Below are positions 1 to 14,242 of a stretch of 64,000 bases of DNA, piece by piece. Made by a program: the position numbers and the translations under genes. Position 1 is the first letter of the stretch. Each line of letters starts with the position of its first letter. This DNA is from Trichoplax sp. H2 (Eukaryota; Placozoa; Uniplacotomia; Trichoplacea). The stretch lies in contig NOWV01000022.1 in NCBI GenBank assembly GCA_003344405.1, forward strand, positions 62,001 through 126,000. Reading direction: 5' to 3'. The notes under the pieces are model-generated. The model was not told the DNA's origin and did not search any database. It saw only the letters and a program-made list of their open reading frames with translations.

Positions 1-2189
1 AGAATTTTAATCCAATCAACCTGCTACTTTTGGTTGTCAGTGTTGGTTTTGGCCGACCTCTGTTAGATTGATACGAGTGGATAGCAATTTCCTGCATTAT
101 GTAGGTTAAGAATACAGTTAATAGATTATATAATGGTCAAGAAACAATAAATGACTAATGATGCGGCTTAACATATGACCAACAAGATAGATTAAGAAAA
201 AAATATTTGCCGTGTCTACATATAATGAGTATTGTAATAGATTACCAATTGGTTAACATTTCAAGTTATCAAGTATATAATTATGAGTAATTTTTGTAGT
301 ATTAATTAACTTTAAAATTACCTGAAACCAAAAACTGTTTAAAGGCTTGCTAAGCCAGAATAGAGGGATAACCCACAACATTTTAAATGTGTACGATAGC
401 AAAGTTTCTATCCAGAACCATAATTGTATGTGATACGATGAATCTGGTATGAATATACCTAGAGTTAAAAAGTATATATAAACAGAATTATTAACTCATC
501 TACACTACAGACAGACCTATTCTTGTCTACATCCTAAAGATGAAGGCGTTAAATATTGTTTAAAATCTATTTGATAACAACACATTATGTATCTTGCAGT
601 CCATGAAAGGCGATAAAGAATTGATAATGTACTGTAAATTCGTAACAAAAAACGATGATTGGATATGATTATTATTGCTGTCCTGTTTATGGCATACCGA
701 ATACGGCTTGTGTGATGTACTTCAGAAAAGGGATTAATCCATGGTCAAAGAACAGTATGCTAAGCTGTAAAAAAAATTTTAACAACTTGGTTGTCGATTT
801 TCTTACATTGATCCTCATAATTACATATTGAGAAGTTACTTGTTGGCCTTAAATCATATAATACGCGAAATTACACTTATTCTATTACATATAGGATACT
901 TTAAAATTCTATCCGAGAAGAAGTAGGTGTAAGATTGAGTAGTCAATACTATACACATGTACAGTACAGTAATGTAGCCAATGGTTGAATTTTGCAAGAT
1001 AGATCTTATACGTTATTATTACTATCATTTCATATCATTGATAGTTATTATATCGCCAAAGTGTAAAAAATACTTATAACAATTGCATACATCTTTACAG
1101 TATTTGTCATGTCATACTAAACTGGTTTATATAGCAAGGCGGTAGCTAAAGTAGTAAGCTACATTTTGGACATAATTTAAGTAAGTACTATTTCATTTAA
1201 GGTTTTATAAAGTTATGAACATACTCCAAAGACTCCACCATTCAAAAGTCCACATTGCAGTATTTTACTAGTGATGGGATTGAGTTTCAGCCACGCGTTG
1301 CTATTGGAAAAGAAGAGTTTTAAGATTGATTATCAATTAGTTGATATAAAGTTCAGTTGAATGACGGTGTATGTAAATATTAGGGCAGGATGTGGAATTC
1401 TGCCCGTAACATTAATCTATAGATATATATATATATATGGTATAATCCAGTATGGCCGTGCACTATTACTTGTAAGAACCTTAATCTATAAAAATCATCT
1501 ATTAATCAATGTGTTTTGATTACGATGATTTCATCCAAGTAATCGACGAAGGCTAGGCATAACAACGGTATCAAAATGGAGTGGATAACTGTATAATTTA
1601 TTTTATAATTGTCAATCATAGTAAGTACCGGTATTGCTCGTATTCATACTAGGAGCTAGTAGCAATGGGAGAGTCGAGAAGGCATTACAGTAGCCTAATG
1701 CGATCATTCGCTTTCTATTTTATAACTGTTGTAGTCCAGCTTACAAGTACAGTACGAGTATTGATATAATGAACAGGTGTAGAGTAGACGTTCATACGCG
1801 TACGTATAGCACGTACGCGTATGTTATGCTGTTAAAAGTGTTTAGACTTCAGATTGAGATCTATAGAGTCAATTCAATAATATTTACCAATACATAATCC
1901 TTAACTATGAGCAGCATGTCGATATCAAAAATGATCCTTTCTAAAGACATCCTGCATTTTGTAATAAGATCAACTACAGAATAAATGATCGTAGTGTAAA
2001 TAGTGTATATACACATACATACTTGATCCTCTTTCGATCATAATTTTCTCTTTGATCGCTTGGAGATTGATTTCTATTACCGCTTGCACTGGTCGCTGTT
2101 ATAGTTTGGGCTACTCCAATCAGTGATTGCTTAAAGCCTTCTATAAACCAATAAAGAAGAGCATACATCGATTTTTGATAGAATTCCAT
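1..2189 (-). CDS. EI24: EI24 (etoposide-induced 2.4 / EPG-4 homologue), 5' part, cut by window edge
   Basis: ER-membrane protein of the EI24 family; in animals it acts in autophagy and is a p53 target (family knowledge). Five exons on the minus strand: 2023-2189, 1225-1300, 698-764, 322-458 and 1-91, the last running off the window. The phases join cleanly and give about 179 residues. Recognisable blocks are the N-terminal amphipathic stretch FIEGFKQSLIGVAQTI (about residues 15-30), a QCGLLNGGVFG block matching QCCAWNGGVFW of the human protein, a first membrane segment beginning LSILFFDHGLIPFL, and a second ending MLWVIPLFWLSKPLNSFWFQ. The 1-91 exon starts EIA and continues with GRPKP, matching DIA...SGRKP in human. 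The chosen start at 2189 is the first in-frame ATG and gives a human-like N-terminus. The C-terminal membrane segments lie outside the window. Confidence 0.9.
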
Positions 2190-2304
2190 GATCTACATGA
2201 TTTTTCAACAGTAACGAATAAGTTGAGGAGCAAGAAGTGGTCAGTGGTCAACTAAGTGATTGAAATGGACAATTTTTGAAAATGTAAATAGTAAAATCGG
2301 TCAA

Positions 2305-2975
2305 CTTTAGTTTCAGTATACTGTAGTGTACTGTACAGTGTACAGTACACTGCTGGGCTGTAGACTGTAGACTGTAGACTGTAGGGTAATCAAAATGATG
2401 AACCGTCTCTCAGTGTTTCTGTATCTTAGAATGCCAATAACTACAGTACTGTAAGCCACGTTTCTATTACTTGTATTGTACAGTACAGTACACTACTAGA
2501 CTGTAGACTGTAGAGTAATCAAAATGGTGAACGGTCTCTCAATGTTTCTGTACCTTAGAATGCCAATAACTGCCAATAACTACTGTGTACGTACTGTACA
2601 GTACAGTACAGTAAGCCCCGTTTCTATTACAGTACATGCTGTACTGTACTGTACTTTAGTTTCAGTATATGTACTGTACTGTACAGTACAGTACAGTACA
2701 GTACAGTACACTACTAGACTGAAGACTGTAGACTGTAGAGTAATCAAAATGGTGAAAGGTCTCTCAGTGTTTCTGTATCTTAGAATGCCAATAACTACTG
2801 TACAGTACTGTACTGCAAGCCCCGTTTCGTTTCTATTACTTTAGTTTCAGTATACTGTACAGTACACCACTAGACTGTACAGTACAGTACAGTAGAGTAA
2901 TCAAAATGGTGAACGGTCTCTCAATGTTTCTGTATCTTAGAATGCCAATAACTACTGTAAGCCCCCCTTCTATAG
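2305..2975. repeat. Four-copy tandem module containing GTACTGTAC/GTACAGTAC runs
   Basis: A unit containing TAGACTGTAGAGTAATCAAA, then a conserved core (GGTCTCTCAGTGTTTCTGTA, CTTAGAATGCCAATAACT), then a GCCCCGTTTCTATTAC block and a variable run of GTACTGTAC, occurs four times. The TAATCAAAAT anchor lies at 2387, 2516, 2741 and 2898, so spacing is 129, 225 and 157 bp. The difference in spacing comes mainly from expansion of the palindromic GTAC runs between conserved cores. Reading frames through it are translations of the repeat, not genes. Confidence 0.85.
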
Positions 2976-3156
2976 TGTAGTACCTATGACACAGAATAGC
3001 TATGTTTGGACTATACTGATTACTGTACGCTGCTCAGTAGTTGAATGTACTGTACCACTGCCTGGTACTGTACCAGATATTTCCAAGGACTGTACCGTAC
3101 TGTACGATACTCGTTTACGTAGTGCTGGTGGTGCGATCCCTATTTAAATATCAATT

Positions 3157-3641
3157 ATGATGTCAATACATCATGTGATGATGCATGACAATAACGCTGG
3201 CTTTTCACCCCCCCCGTATCAACGTACCATTGAAGTGTTACACCGCACTGGATGGGTGAGACGGGTGAGGTCATACCACTCTCATCCCCACGTCCACTGG
3301 CAAGAGGTCACGCACGGAAAGCCTCGTCCAATACTAATAGACTGTGATCCATACTGTACTCCACCAATTTGGACATTTTCGTGGATAACATCGACAAGCT
3401 CGATAAACGCCGACTGGTAGCCATGATTCAAAATCTAATCATAACTGGAGGTAGTATAATTAATGTGACACAATGGTGGATACCAACGTTAGTAACCATT
3501 GGATGTGCTCTTTACCTGTATAAAGGTGGTAACAAGCAAGTTAGCAAGAAGGTTAGCTACTTTTTCAACATTGGGTATCCAAGTATACAAAAATTCAAAC
3601 GGCCTACAGTATTAGCTAGTCATGAGAAGAAGCGAGATTAG
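3157..3641 (+). other. Two overlapping hypothetical reading frames, function unknown
   Basis: An ATG-initiated frame runs 3157-3420 (87 codons) and a second frame, open from 3348, ends at 3641. The second has an ATG at 3423 and would encode about 72 residues with one hydrophobic segment (WWIPTLVTIGCALYLY) followed by a lysine-rich tail. I recognise neither product. Local base composition is more GC-rich than the surroundings. The overlap could mean one disrupted gene, an exon pair or chance. The 3' end of the second frame is inside a tandem duplication that copies its last about 60 bases and the following sequence. Treat as hypothetical. Confidence 0.2.
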
Positions 3642-3942
3642 TTGGATTCATTATAGGAATTTTATATCGCTGCTACATCAATATCGCATAGTTTTCCTCG
3701 TTATACCAATTAAAACTACATAGTAGCTAGCCATTGCAAGAAGTGAAATTGGACAGACCACAAGTATACAAAAATTCAAACGGCCTACAGCATTAGCTAG
3801 TCATGAGAAGAAGCGAGATTAGTCGGATTCATTATAGGAATTTTATATCGCTGCTACATCAATATCGCATAGTGTTCCTCGTTATACCAAATTAAAACTA
3901 CATAGTAGCTAGCCATTGCAAGAAGTGAAATTGGACAGACCA
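3581..3942. repeat. 181-bp tandem duplication
   Basis: Copy 1 (about 3581-3760) and copy 2 (about 3762-3942) are nearly identical over their full length; both start AAGTATACAAAAATTCAAAC and both end ATTGGACAGACCA. They differ by a few substitutions (for example CAGTATTAGC versus CAGCATTAGC) and one or two single-base indels, which points to a recent duplication. Confidence 0.95.
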
Positions 3943-4867
3943 TAAGGATGATACGTATATCACTGCTACATCAATTTCTAATATTGTTGCTAGTGGATCA
4001 TACATTTGGAGAATGTAATACGCTCACACGTAAATTGTGCAAAATTCTTTTACACAATTTACACACATAGTCGTATCATATGCAAATAGTCTTCTTACAT
4101 CCTATGCTCGTAGATGGTAAGGTGGACAGTAATAGAACGGTATTCGCTTTAGTTAAGCGTCGTAGCTTTCCTAAATGCAGTGCGCGTAAATCGTATTTAC
4201 TCCGTGGGGTCTACGAACTCCGTAACCCTACTCTACGGTATAGTTACTGTAGTAGGATTGGTCTGTGACCATGGTCACTACTGGCTTTCTTTACCGTTGC
4301 TAATACAGTTACAGTTGCCATGAATCGCAACTTCTGATGTACTTCATTACCGATATTGTGACAATGTTCGAATGAAAATGTACCGTAGTTTTATGTTATG
4401 GATGACTTTACTTCTTAGATAAATTAAGATACTGCAATGAATATGATTATATCTGATTACAAATAAACAGTTTTCAACTCGTACACATTGCTAGTGCATC
4501 CTGTTCGAATTGTATAATATGTATGATTGTTATATCAATGGATAGATACGAGATTGTTGTCCGTAATAGATCCACACTTGGAATTAGGGATATTACAGGA
4601 TTATAGATCAACTAGTACCAATATTGTAGTCTACGAATATGAAAATAAATAAAAAACAAATCAGTGTACTAGCTTGTCGCTAGGTTTTCTCTAAAACTAA
4701 ATAGTAATTACAAATATAAAAATCTGATTTTTTTACCTCTTATTTCATCCAATCACTTCGATAATATTACAAAGCTGCAAAGAAGAGGGTCATTACATAT
4801 TAATACCGCTATAGTTGTGTTGGATTGATAAACTGTATTATTCTTTCGCAATTCAATATAGGTTTAT

Positions 4868-7478
<2,611 letters not shown>

Positions 7479-8501
7479 AGCTTGTACGCACTTGACAGTT
7501 TTTTTTGTGGCATTTTAATATGATATATAATTTATAGAAAAGAGCCTTTAAAAGTTCGATGGAAAAATATGTCCTTATTAGACTATATAACGATAAGCCT
7601 GTAATTATGTTGCTGTATTCCTGCGCTTACTTTTTGTTATATTTATGGTTTTCATATTGATACTTATAATCTTAAAAATATCTCTTTGTTAGATAGTTAT
7701 TATAAAGCAGTATGTTTTATGTACCCACTGTACAGTAAATCAAGGCTAGGCTACATAACACTTTACACAAAGCAACTGCAATTTCACGTGTAATGTATGG
7801 TGTACTAAAAGCGATTGTGAAAAATGTAGATTTTTATTCATCCATAAAACATATTCTGTCTCAAGCAGTAAAAGTAATCAGATTAGCGCAGATTGCATAT
7901 TATCTTAATTTCAGCTTGTATAGTAACTACATACACGATAAAATTATGACTTCCTGTAACATGAATTAATTCACGGTACATATTGACTGATTCAACTGAG
8001 TGAAATTTACCTTGCGTAAGAGACTGTTTTAGTTTTTAGCATTTGAGGAGATTCTTCTCACATTTACAGTATGAAATAAAGCTAGCATAACTGTTAAGCT
8101 GGTCTTCTCGCAAGATTCAAGACTTATAATGTTCTATTAAAATTTAATAAAACTTGGGTCAAACTTTAATACGTTCGCTATCGATGCTATTAAATGGGTA
8201 TAACGGCTAGTTCATTAAGTAGTTATCAAGACCTATGTACAGCGTAAGCCAGAAAAATTATTATATACAGTATCTATCAATTATAGAATTATTTCAAAAA
8301 GTCGATAATTTTCGAGTTTACCATAAGAACAATCGTTCAAGCAGTTTACGGTATGCCTTGTATACCAAGCGGTACGGCTTCTTCGTAGGAAATTAATAGA
8401 TTTACACAGGTTACGGAACGCATCGTACGACGTACGCTGTGTAATGCAGCATCTCTGGAGAAGAGGATATATGGATCATCTGGGTGGAAGGCAACCATCG
8501 A
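7479..8501. other. Convergent intergenic region between SQLE and POP5
   Basis: Both neighbouring genes end here, so this should hold their 3' untranslated regions and polyadenylation sites. The sequence is AT-rich and I see no coding frame or repeat in it. Confidence 0.5.
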
Positions 8502-9850
8502 TTATTGCTTGTCGTCGCTCTTAAACTGTGATAATAATAGTGATAACTCCATTTTGTTGTATTTGATTAGAAATTTTTGACAGGAACGAATAGTGCCTAG
8601 AGTATAGTGTAATTGAATTATATCTATCTTAATTGCATAAGATTTCAGGGTAGTATTAAAAAAATATACAGTGTTTCAGTTTGCCAACAGCTAAATTCTA
8701 CATTATATTTATCACACCATCTACTAATATATGCAAATACGAGAACAGTGTGATGAACAGGCTATGCAATATCAATTAAAGATGATATTATACATTACTG
8801 TACATACAGTATCTTAAAAACTTTACAATACATCCCTATGAATTTTACACAGCACTAAATATCAAAGATAGCTAAACTATAAATCCAAAGATACCAATTA
8901 ATATCATACCTCCTAAGTGTAGGGTGCGAAAAAAGCAGCTACAATTGTTGAGCGATTTAATGAAGGTAATAGCACACCATACCATTCGAAAATAGTTACG
9001 ATTGCAGCGTATAAACGCAATCTTTGTTTGGACATTTAGATATTTGACTATCAATATAGAAATTAATTTTAATGTAAAAGTTGTAATGAGACATATTCTC
9101 ATTCTCATCGTAGCATAGCAGAATAATCAATAATTTAAATACAAGAAAATATTACATTTACAATAGATGTATAATTATGATCATTTCTTTACTATAAAAT
9201 CAATCATTCTAGTCGACGCCTACTGTAAACTATACAAATATGAGTAAGCTAAAATTTATATCATTTATTCATTACTAATAAGTTTCGACTTCTGTGTGCT
9301 CATTGCATACTGTAGCACAACTACTGTGTACTATTTTGATCCTTACGCTTGTTATAATTATTAAACATGTGCAATGTTGCTACACCTGTTGACGGTAATA
9401 GCATAGATATACAGCATGCTGTATGTCCTCTGATCACTCTATGATTAATATATGTATTGGTATAATTTTAGCTGTTTAAAAATTGACTTTCCATACCTGT
9501 TAAAGAACTTGTTATACAAGATAAGCCATAATCTCCATATAACATGCCAATAGCCTCTTTGATAGCTCGATACAGAATAGCACCCGTTAACATAGAATCA
9601 GCCAGCTTTTCATCTTCGTAAATAATTTCAGTTAGTAAATACCTATAAGAAGTGGAAATACGTATAAATTTCTATTTTATAGCACTTATACAATAAAGCA
9701 ATAGTATATTTTCGTGAGCATCCAAGTATTTCGCACAGTTTAACGATTAACTAATGAATATAATTATTATTTTAGTACAGCAATGCTAGCTGCTCTGGAA
9801 TCGGTGATATTAATGCGTTTGCAGTATTACCTGTTTTTAAACCTGACCAT
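8502..9850 (-). CDS. POP5: RNase P / RNase MRP protein subunit POP5
   Basis: Protein subunit shared by nuclear RNase P (tRNA 5' processing) and RNase MRP (rRNA processing), nuclear and nucleolar (family knowledge). Four exons on the minus strand: 9831-9850 (only MVRFKN plus a split R codon), 9497-9642, 8910-9047 and 8502-8596; 132 residues. The alignment to human POP5 is evident by eye: MVRFKNRYLL, the linker leading to VKYLNVQTKIAFIRC (human VRYLNAYTGIVLLRC), MVWCAITFIKSL, CFFRTLHLGG (human CFFNTLHVGG) and TIRSCQKFLIKYN (human TIRTCQKFLIQYN). The human acidic C-terminal tail is reduced to a short SDDKQ end. All three introns are phase 1 or 2 and every junction restores frame. The tiny first exon is easily missed by gene predictors. 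Confidence 0.93.
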
Positions 9851-10029
9851 ATTACTGTATTGTATAAGTAATTGCTTTGATATTTAAAAATTAATCAAAA
9901 AGCCAATATTGATGCCTCAAATTTTTCAAAAAGTAAAGATGGATCTCAATCAGCAATTCAATCGATCGAAATTTCAATCGATCAATTTATCTATCGAAGA
10001 ACTACTTGCAAACAAGATTTTGCATCACT

Positions 10030-10270
10030 GCTGCTCTGTACTGTACAGTACAGTACAGGATGCTGTAGTTACAGACTACAGTACAGTAATTAATAGGCGA
10101 ATCATAGACTACTAGATAAATCCCTTAAATTTAGCAGTCCAGTCGTGTACAGTTTTTTAAAGGCAGAGTACAGTACAGTAGTAGGGGCAAGTACAGTACA
10201 GTACACATTGCTGAAACAGTTCTACAGTATCCGTTTACAGTACTGTACTGTACTGTACTGTACTGTATTG
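10030..10270. repeat. GTACTGTAC/GTACAGTAC cluster
   Basis: Several runs of the self-complementary motif (for example CTGTACTGTACAGTACAGTA near 10035 and a run of TACTG units near 10240-10265) separated by short unique sequence, just upstream of POP5. Reading frames through it are products of the repeat. Confidence 0.8.
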
Positions 10271-10298
10271 ACTGTGAGTAAATTCACTGTAGCGTCCT

Positions 10299-10429
10299 TT
10301 AACCCTTCGACGTTATCCTGCAGTTCTAGCACTATCCATTAGTCTTTTACAAGGTTTTAAAGCTAAAAAATCGCTTCGTTTTTGAAAGAATTTCTTCTTA
10401 AGGATAGTACTAAGCGTTCGAAGGGTTAA
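10299..10429. mobile_element. Short non-autonomous TTAA element (piggyBac-like MITE candidate)
   Basis: TTAA at 10299-10302 is followed by CCCTTCGA, and the exact inverse TCGAAGGG ends at 10425 and is followed by TTAA (10426-10429). TTAA target duplication and termini starting CCCT are hallmarks of piggyBac-type elements. Similarity continues inward imperfectly (a TAGCACTATCC-like block on the left, TAGTACTATCC inverted on the right). At 123 bp it has no coding capacity. One copy only is visible in the window. Confidence 0.55.
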
Positions 10430-10440
10430 TGGAGTAAAAA

Positions 10441-10560
10441 CGCAACCCGAACCCGATAAAATGGTTGATTTTCAAAGCCGAAAGGAGTGCAATCGCTATA
10501 CAAACACTGTATCAGCACGGAATTACTCAACCCGAATCCCTCCTTTCGGGTTTGACTTTT
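10441..10560. repeat. Inverted-repeat patch with ACCCGAA / TTCGGGT arms
   Basis: Directly after the TTAA element, AACCCGAA near 10444 and 10529 and TTCGGGTT near 10545 form a possible hairpin (stem of 8 bp, loop of about 8), and GCCGAAAGGAGTG pairs with the CCTCCTTTCGGG block. Purpose unknown; it may be a second degraded element or a structured transcript. Confidence 0.4.
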
Positions 10561-12220
10561 AAGGACACTGATTCATTTTGTCTACTTGACTTGACTATGA
10601 GTTGCTGCCCCTTTTATGACAGTGCTGTACGCTCAGTGGTATAAGTACTGTGGAAAAAAAAGACCCGATGACTCAATAGATAGAATACTGTACAGTATAG
10701 TGCTTAGCAGTGTACTGCATTGGTAGCTAGAACTCAGAAGTCAGCAGACTACCGGTAGTGTTGCAAAATACTTCATGAAGGAATGAATGAAAAAGGATGA
10801 TAGTTATTAGTTATTAATGAGTTAATAATGAATAGTAATTATGATTAATCAATGGATGACATATAGATGCTTTCTTGTGAGATCCCTTATATTTTTAATT
10901 CGTCCATCCGATTCTGGTATTAGTTTATTAATTTGTATCGCTTATTGGCTAGACTATCTCGAATGTAATACGTAAGAAAGCAGCGAAATAGTAGCTAGGA
11001 TTAAACTTATCTTCTCTATCAAGTGTTAATAAGTTCGAAATTTACACTAGTTACACTATCAACTATCATGTAATACTGTAAACGTATCACCATGTATATT
11101 TATACTGCATAGGGTATGAAATTACTCAACTTTATAACAGATCTTAAACATTTTAAATTGAAAGTAAGTCAGCCACCGTCGCTCCTAAACAGCACGAATA
11201 CAATATCGTGTAGTACATCCGAAGTATCAGATAATGTAATCATTAATTCCAAAATGTTATCTTTTGAGTGATCAGATGTAATTGATTTGCTGTTCAATCA
11301 ATTTTACTTAGACCTCATTTCGTCAACCGTTGAAATGAGAATTACTATAAAATACTAGTCGCCCTCGTGTAAAATTAGAGTTTAGTCAGGGGAGTATTGG
11401 TTGTTAATCATTATCATTCATTGACTAAAGCCGAGAAATTTTGAAATTTTAATGCGATACCTTGATGATGACACTGGGGTGAAATAGAAGTGATAGAACT
11501 TTCACCAGCATAAAAAATAAAAGTTTATTGCAGTTTACATCATTGATAGTTCATTGATTGATGATAGTATCATGCTGCTTAATTGCTTATATTAACATCA
11601 GCCATCGTACCCGAGCTGTTATTCTTCGGTGAAATTACTTACGTATTTGTCATTTTATAACCGTAAGAGATGTTGGTAACGCCTAGGTTGTACTATACTA
11701 CGTTCCAGAAATTAAATCATCCCGATATGATAGGCTTTATAAAGTAATGTATATATATATATATGTACACTATAAATACGTGTAATTATCGTAATACTCG
11801 GTTGTATTCGAGCGCTCGTGTATCTAGGAAAGTATCTAATTAAAGAAGGTGCCGTATGACTTACTGCCAATACTCCCATTTTATTGTAGATAGTAACTCT
11901 AATTTCGGGATTGAATGAACGGCAGTTAACTCACCGCATAATACAATACCGGAATAGGATGACTAATTTGCAATAAGTAATAAAAGATTGCTAGAATATG
12001 TATATATATTGTAAGCAAACTGTAACTACCTTGTTGCATTCTGGATATGCATACAGGTATGTTCATCAAAATCTCTAATTCACGAGTTTTTACACGAAAA
12101 TTAGTTGAAATATATTCTTACGATGAATTTTATAATACTCTGGTTGAGATATTTTATTTACAATTAATAGATAGTGTATTAAATTATAACAATGACACAT
12201 TTTAGTTTATATTGTAAGGT

Positions 12221-12505
12221 ATGAGCTGGATTTTACTTCAGGATGTCATAAAACTAGATAGGTTTAGATATATTCGTATGTTATCTCTGGTACGAGGAGA
12301 AAAGAGAAAAAAATTAGATTTTAGAGATAGTAATCACTGGGAGATTGGAAGTAGATATATTGTACTTCAATTATTCCAGGCAAACATAGAACTAGTTAGA
12401 AACAATTATATCACGTACTATAGTTTTAATAACCCTTTAGAAGTCCTGGTGCATGAAACATACGCCATTCTCTCTTTACTTTTTCAAGCATTTTGCTTCC
12501 ATTAG
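12221..12505 (+). other. Hypothetical reading frame, 94 codons
   Basis: An ATG-initiated frame with balanced codon use and a basic N-terminal third (RGEKRKKLDF) followed by more hydrophobic sequence. I recognise no family, and there is no visible splice partner that I can defend. It is one of the longest isolated frames in the gene-poor stretch, but length alone is compatible with chance here. Confidence 0.2.
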
Positions 12506-13560
12506 ACGTGGCGACATAGGTAGATTATAATTAATTATATTGATAAGTCACTAGTACGCACTTAGATATACTTTTAATACTGAATGATTTAAAGAATAAC
12601 GTTTCCTTTTTTTATTAACTTAATTTGATATCTTCTCCAATAGACATAGTTAATTTACGTTACGGAGCTCGCGTAAATAATGATAACATTGCACGATCTT
12701 TAAACTAGAAAGTTAGGTAATCATTTTACCAATATTAGCCATCAATATGATAAACTACTAAATATATTATCTATTTTCGATTTCTCTATTATCATTGCGA
12801 AAGAAAAGTGTGATATATCATCCATAAAGTGGAATAACCATCGAGTGTTAAGTATTTTCAGATAGAATATAGGCAATGAAAGGTCAGTTACTGATATAAT
12901 TGAATGAATATCTTGTTTTCAATTTTATAGTAAGATACTATGAATCATTTTAAACACAAATTTTTGTAAAGCAACTATGAAGAAATAATAATATTGCGTC
13001 TATCGTATCAAACTATGTATCGTGAGAAGAGAGTTTTACAATGAAATTTTGCTAACATAATAAGTATTTATTTATAACTGTAGCCATGTTGTATATGCAG
13101 ATTTCAAATTGATTACAGTTTAATGACTAATTTTATACTTTTATAGAATCGTAGCGTACCGTACTCTTCAGCGGAGATTGTTGTAAACGTCTTTATGATA
13201 TCAGAAGTTACCGGGCTGAAATCTTGAGATAGATTGTAGGATTTTATCCATTATGTCGTGTGGTTCATTTTGATCTGTCAATTAGGGTTTGTCAAGATTA
13301 GATATGAAGAACTGAATTTTAGATAATGCGATATCCTAATTACAGCTTGTTATCTATATTACATGATGGGCGCACATTTATAAATGTACGTTTAATTATG
13401 AATCACAATATCATACGTCTTAAATAAAACAGATATTGATATCAAGATTAAATCAGTGATAATAATAATGTATACTGCAATAGCGTACAATTAAATATCT
13501 AAAAAGATTAATGTCTGTCTAAGAATAGCACAAGAGAAATAAAGTTTTTCAAGTTTTTAG

Positions 13561-14242
13561 CAGCACATATGAACATGAATTGGTAAGTCGTGATGCGAGT
13601 AATGAGCGATAGGCATTTATGAAACCGAGAAGTGTCCGGATGCAGCTCGTCGTTGGTTCTCTTACTGAAAGATTGTATCATCTAATATTATATAATATAA
13701 TTTAAATAAAGAATTATCCATCGTTAGGTACATTCATAAATATATTAATGAATACTAACTACATATCAACAATCAACTATTTGGCTTGATTTTTAATTTA
13801 ACATCGTGTCATAAAATACAATTGCCGTCTCGACAGAATCTTCCTGCCTAGCGAAGTACTCCTTGAATACTACTCTTGAGCTACAGCTCTCTCAGAGTTT
13901 TCGTTTGGTAACTTATAATAGGTTGATATGTTAATATAAAATTCGGATATACTTATTTGTACCATCGTGTATATTGCTTTTTGGCCCTAAAGCGACAAAT
14001 ATTCTTATTTGCGAAATTTCGCTATCGTAATATCTCGCCGTATCATGACTCCGGAACGAATATCTCTTTATCAGAAGAGGGCTTAAATTATTCTAGCATA
14101 TAGAGCATAATGTGTATCAGTATAATCAACTAAAACTTTTCATTTTTTTATTCAGAGCAATTTAAGGCATTGGCCAAGTAGTGACGTTATGCTGATGAAA
14201 CTTGTAGGCATGGTAGCTTTGGATCGTTTACATATAGAATAG
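13561..14242 (+). other. Candidate pair of exons of an unknown gene
   Basis: A 22-nt segment (13561-13582) lies between a TTTTTAG acceptor and a GTAAGT donor. In the single open frame it ends in phase 0. The next strong acceptor (T-rich tract, TTCAG) opens 14156-14242, a 28-codon frame beginning SNLRHWPSSDVMLMKL and ending in TAG. The two phases fit. No family is recognised and the upstream exons were not found, so this may be chance. Confidence 0.18.

Larger units (their letters stand above)
2190..4867. other. Divergent intergenic region between EI24 and SQLE
   Basis: This stretch separates two genes transcribed away from each other, so it should hold both promoters. It contains a four-copy module rich in GTACTGTAC (about 2305-2975), a weak pair of overlapping reading frames (3157-3641) and a 181-bp tandem duplication (3581-3942), listed separately. 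The rest is AT-rich sequence in which I see no further coding signal. Confidence 0.6.

Noticed and set aside
698-759. EI24 exon 3 starting after CTTAG at 760
   Set aside because: Phase does not match exon 2; the ACAG acceptor with a long T tract, giving exon start 764 and LSILFF, fits.
1225-1324. Plus-strand frame YFTSDGIEFQPRVAIGKEEF after a TTGCAG
   Set aside because: It is antisense to EI24 exon 2, which is supported by homology and phase.
2524-2844. 106-codon plus-strand frame
   Set aside because: Runs through the four-copy repeat module; the peptide repeats with the DNA.
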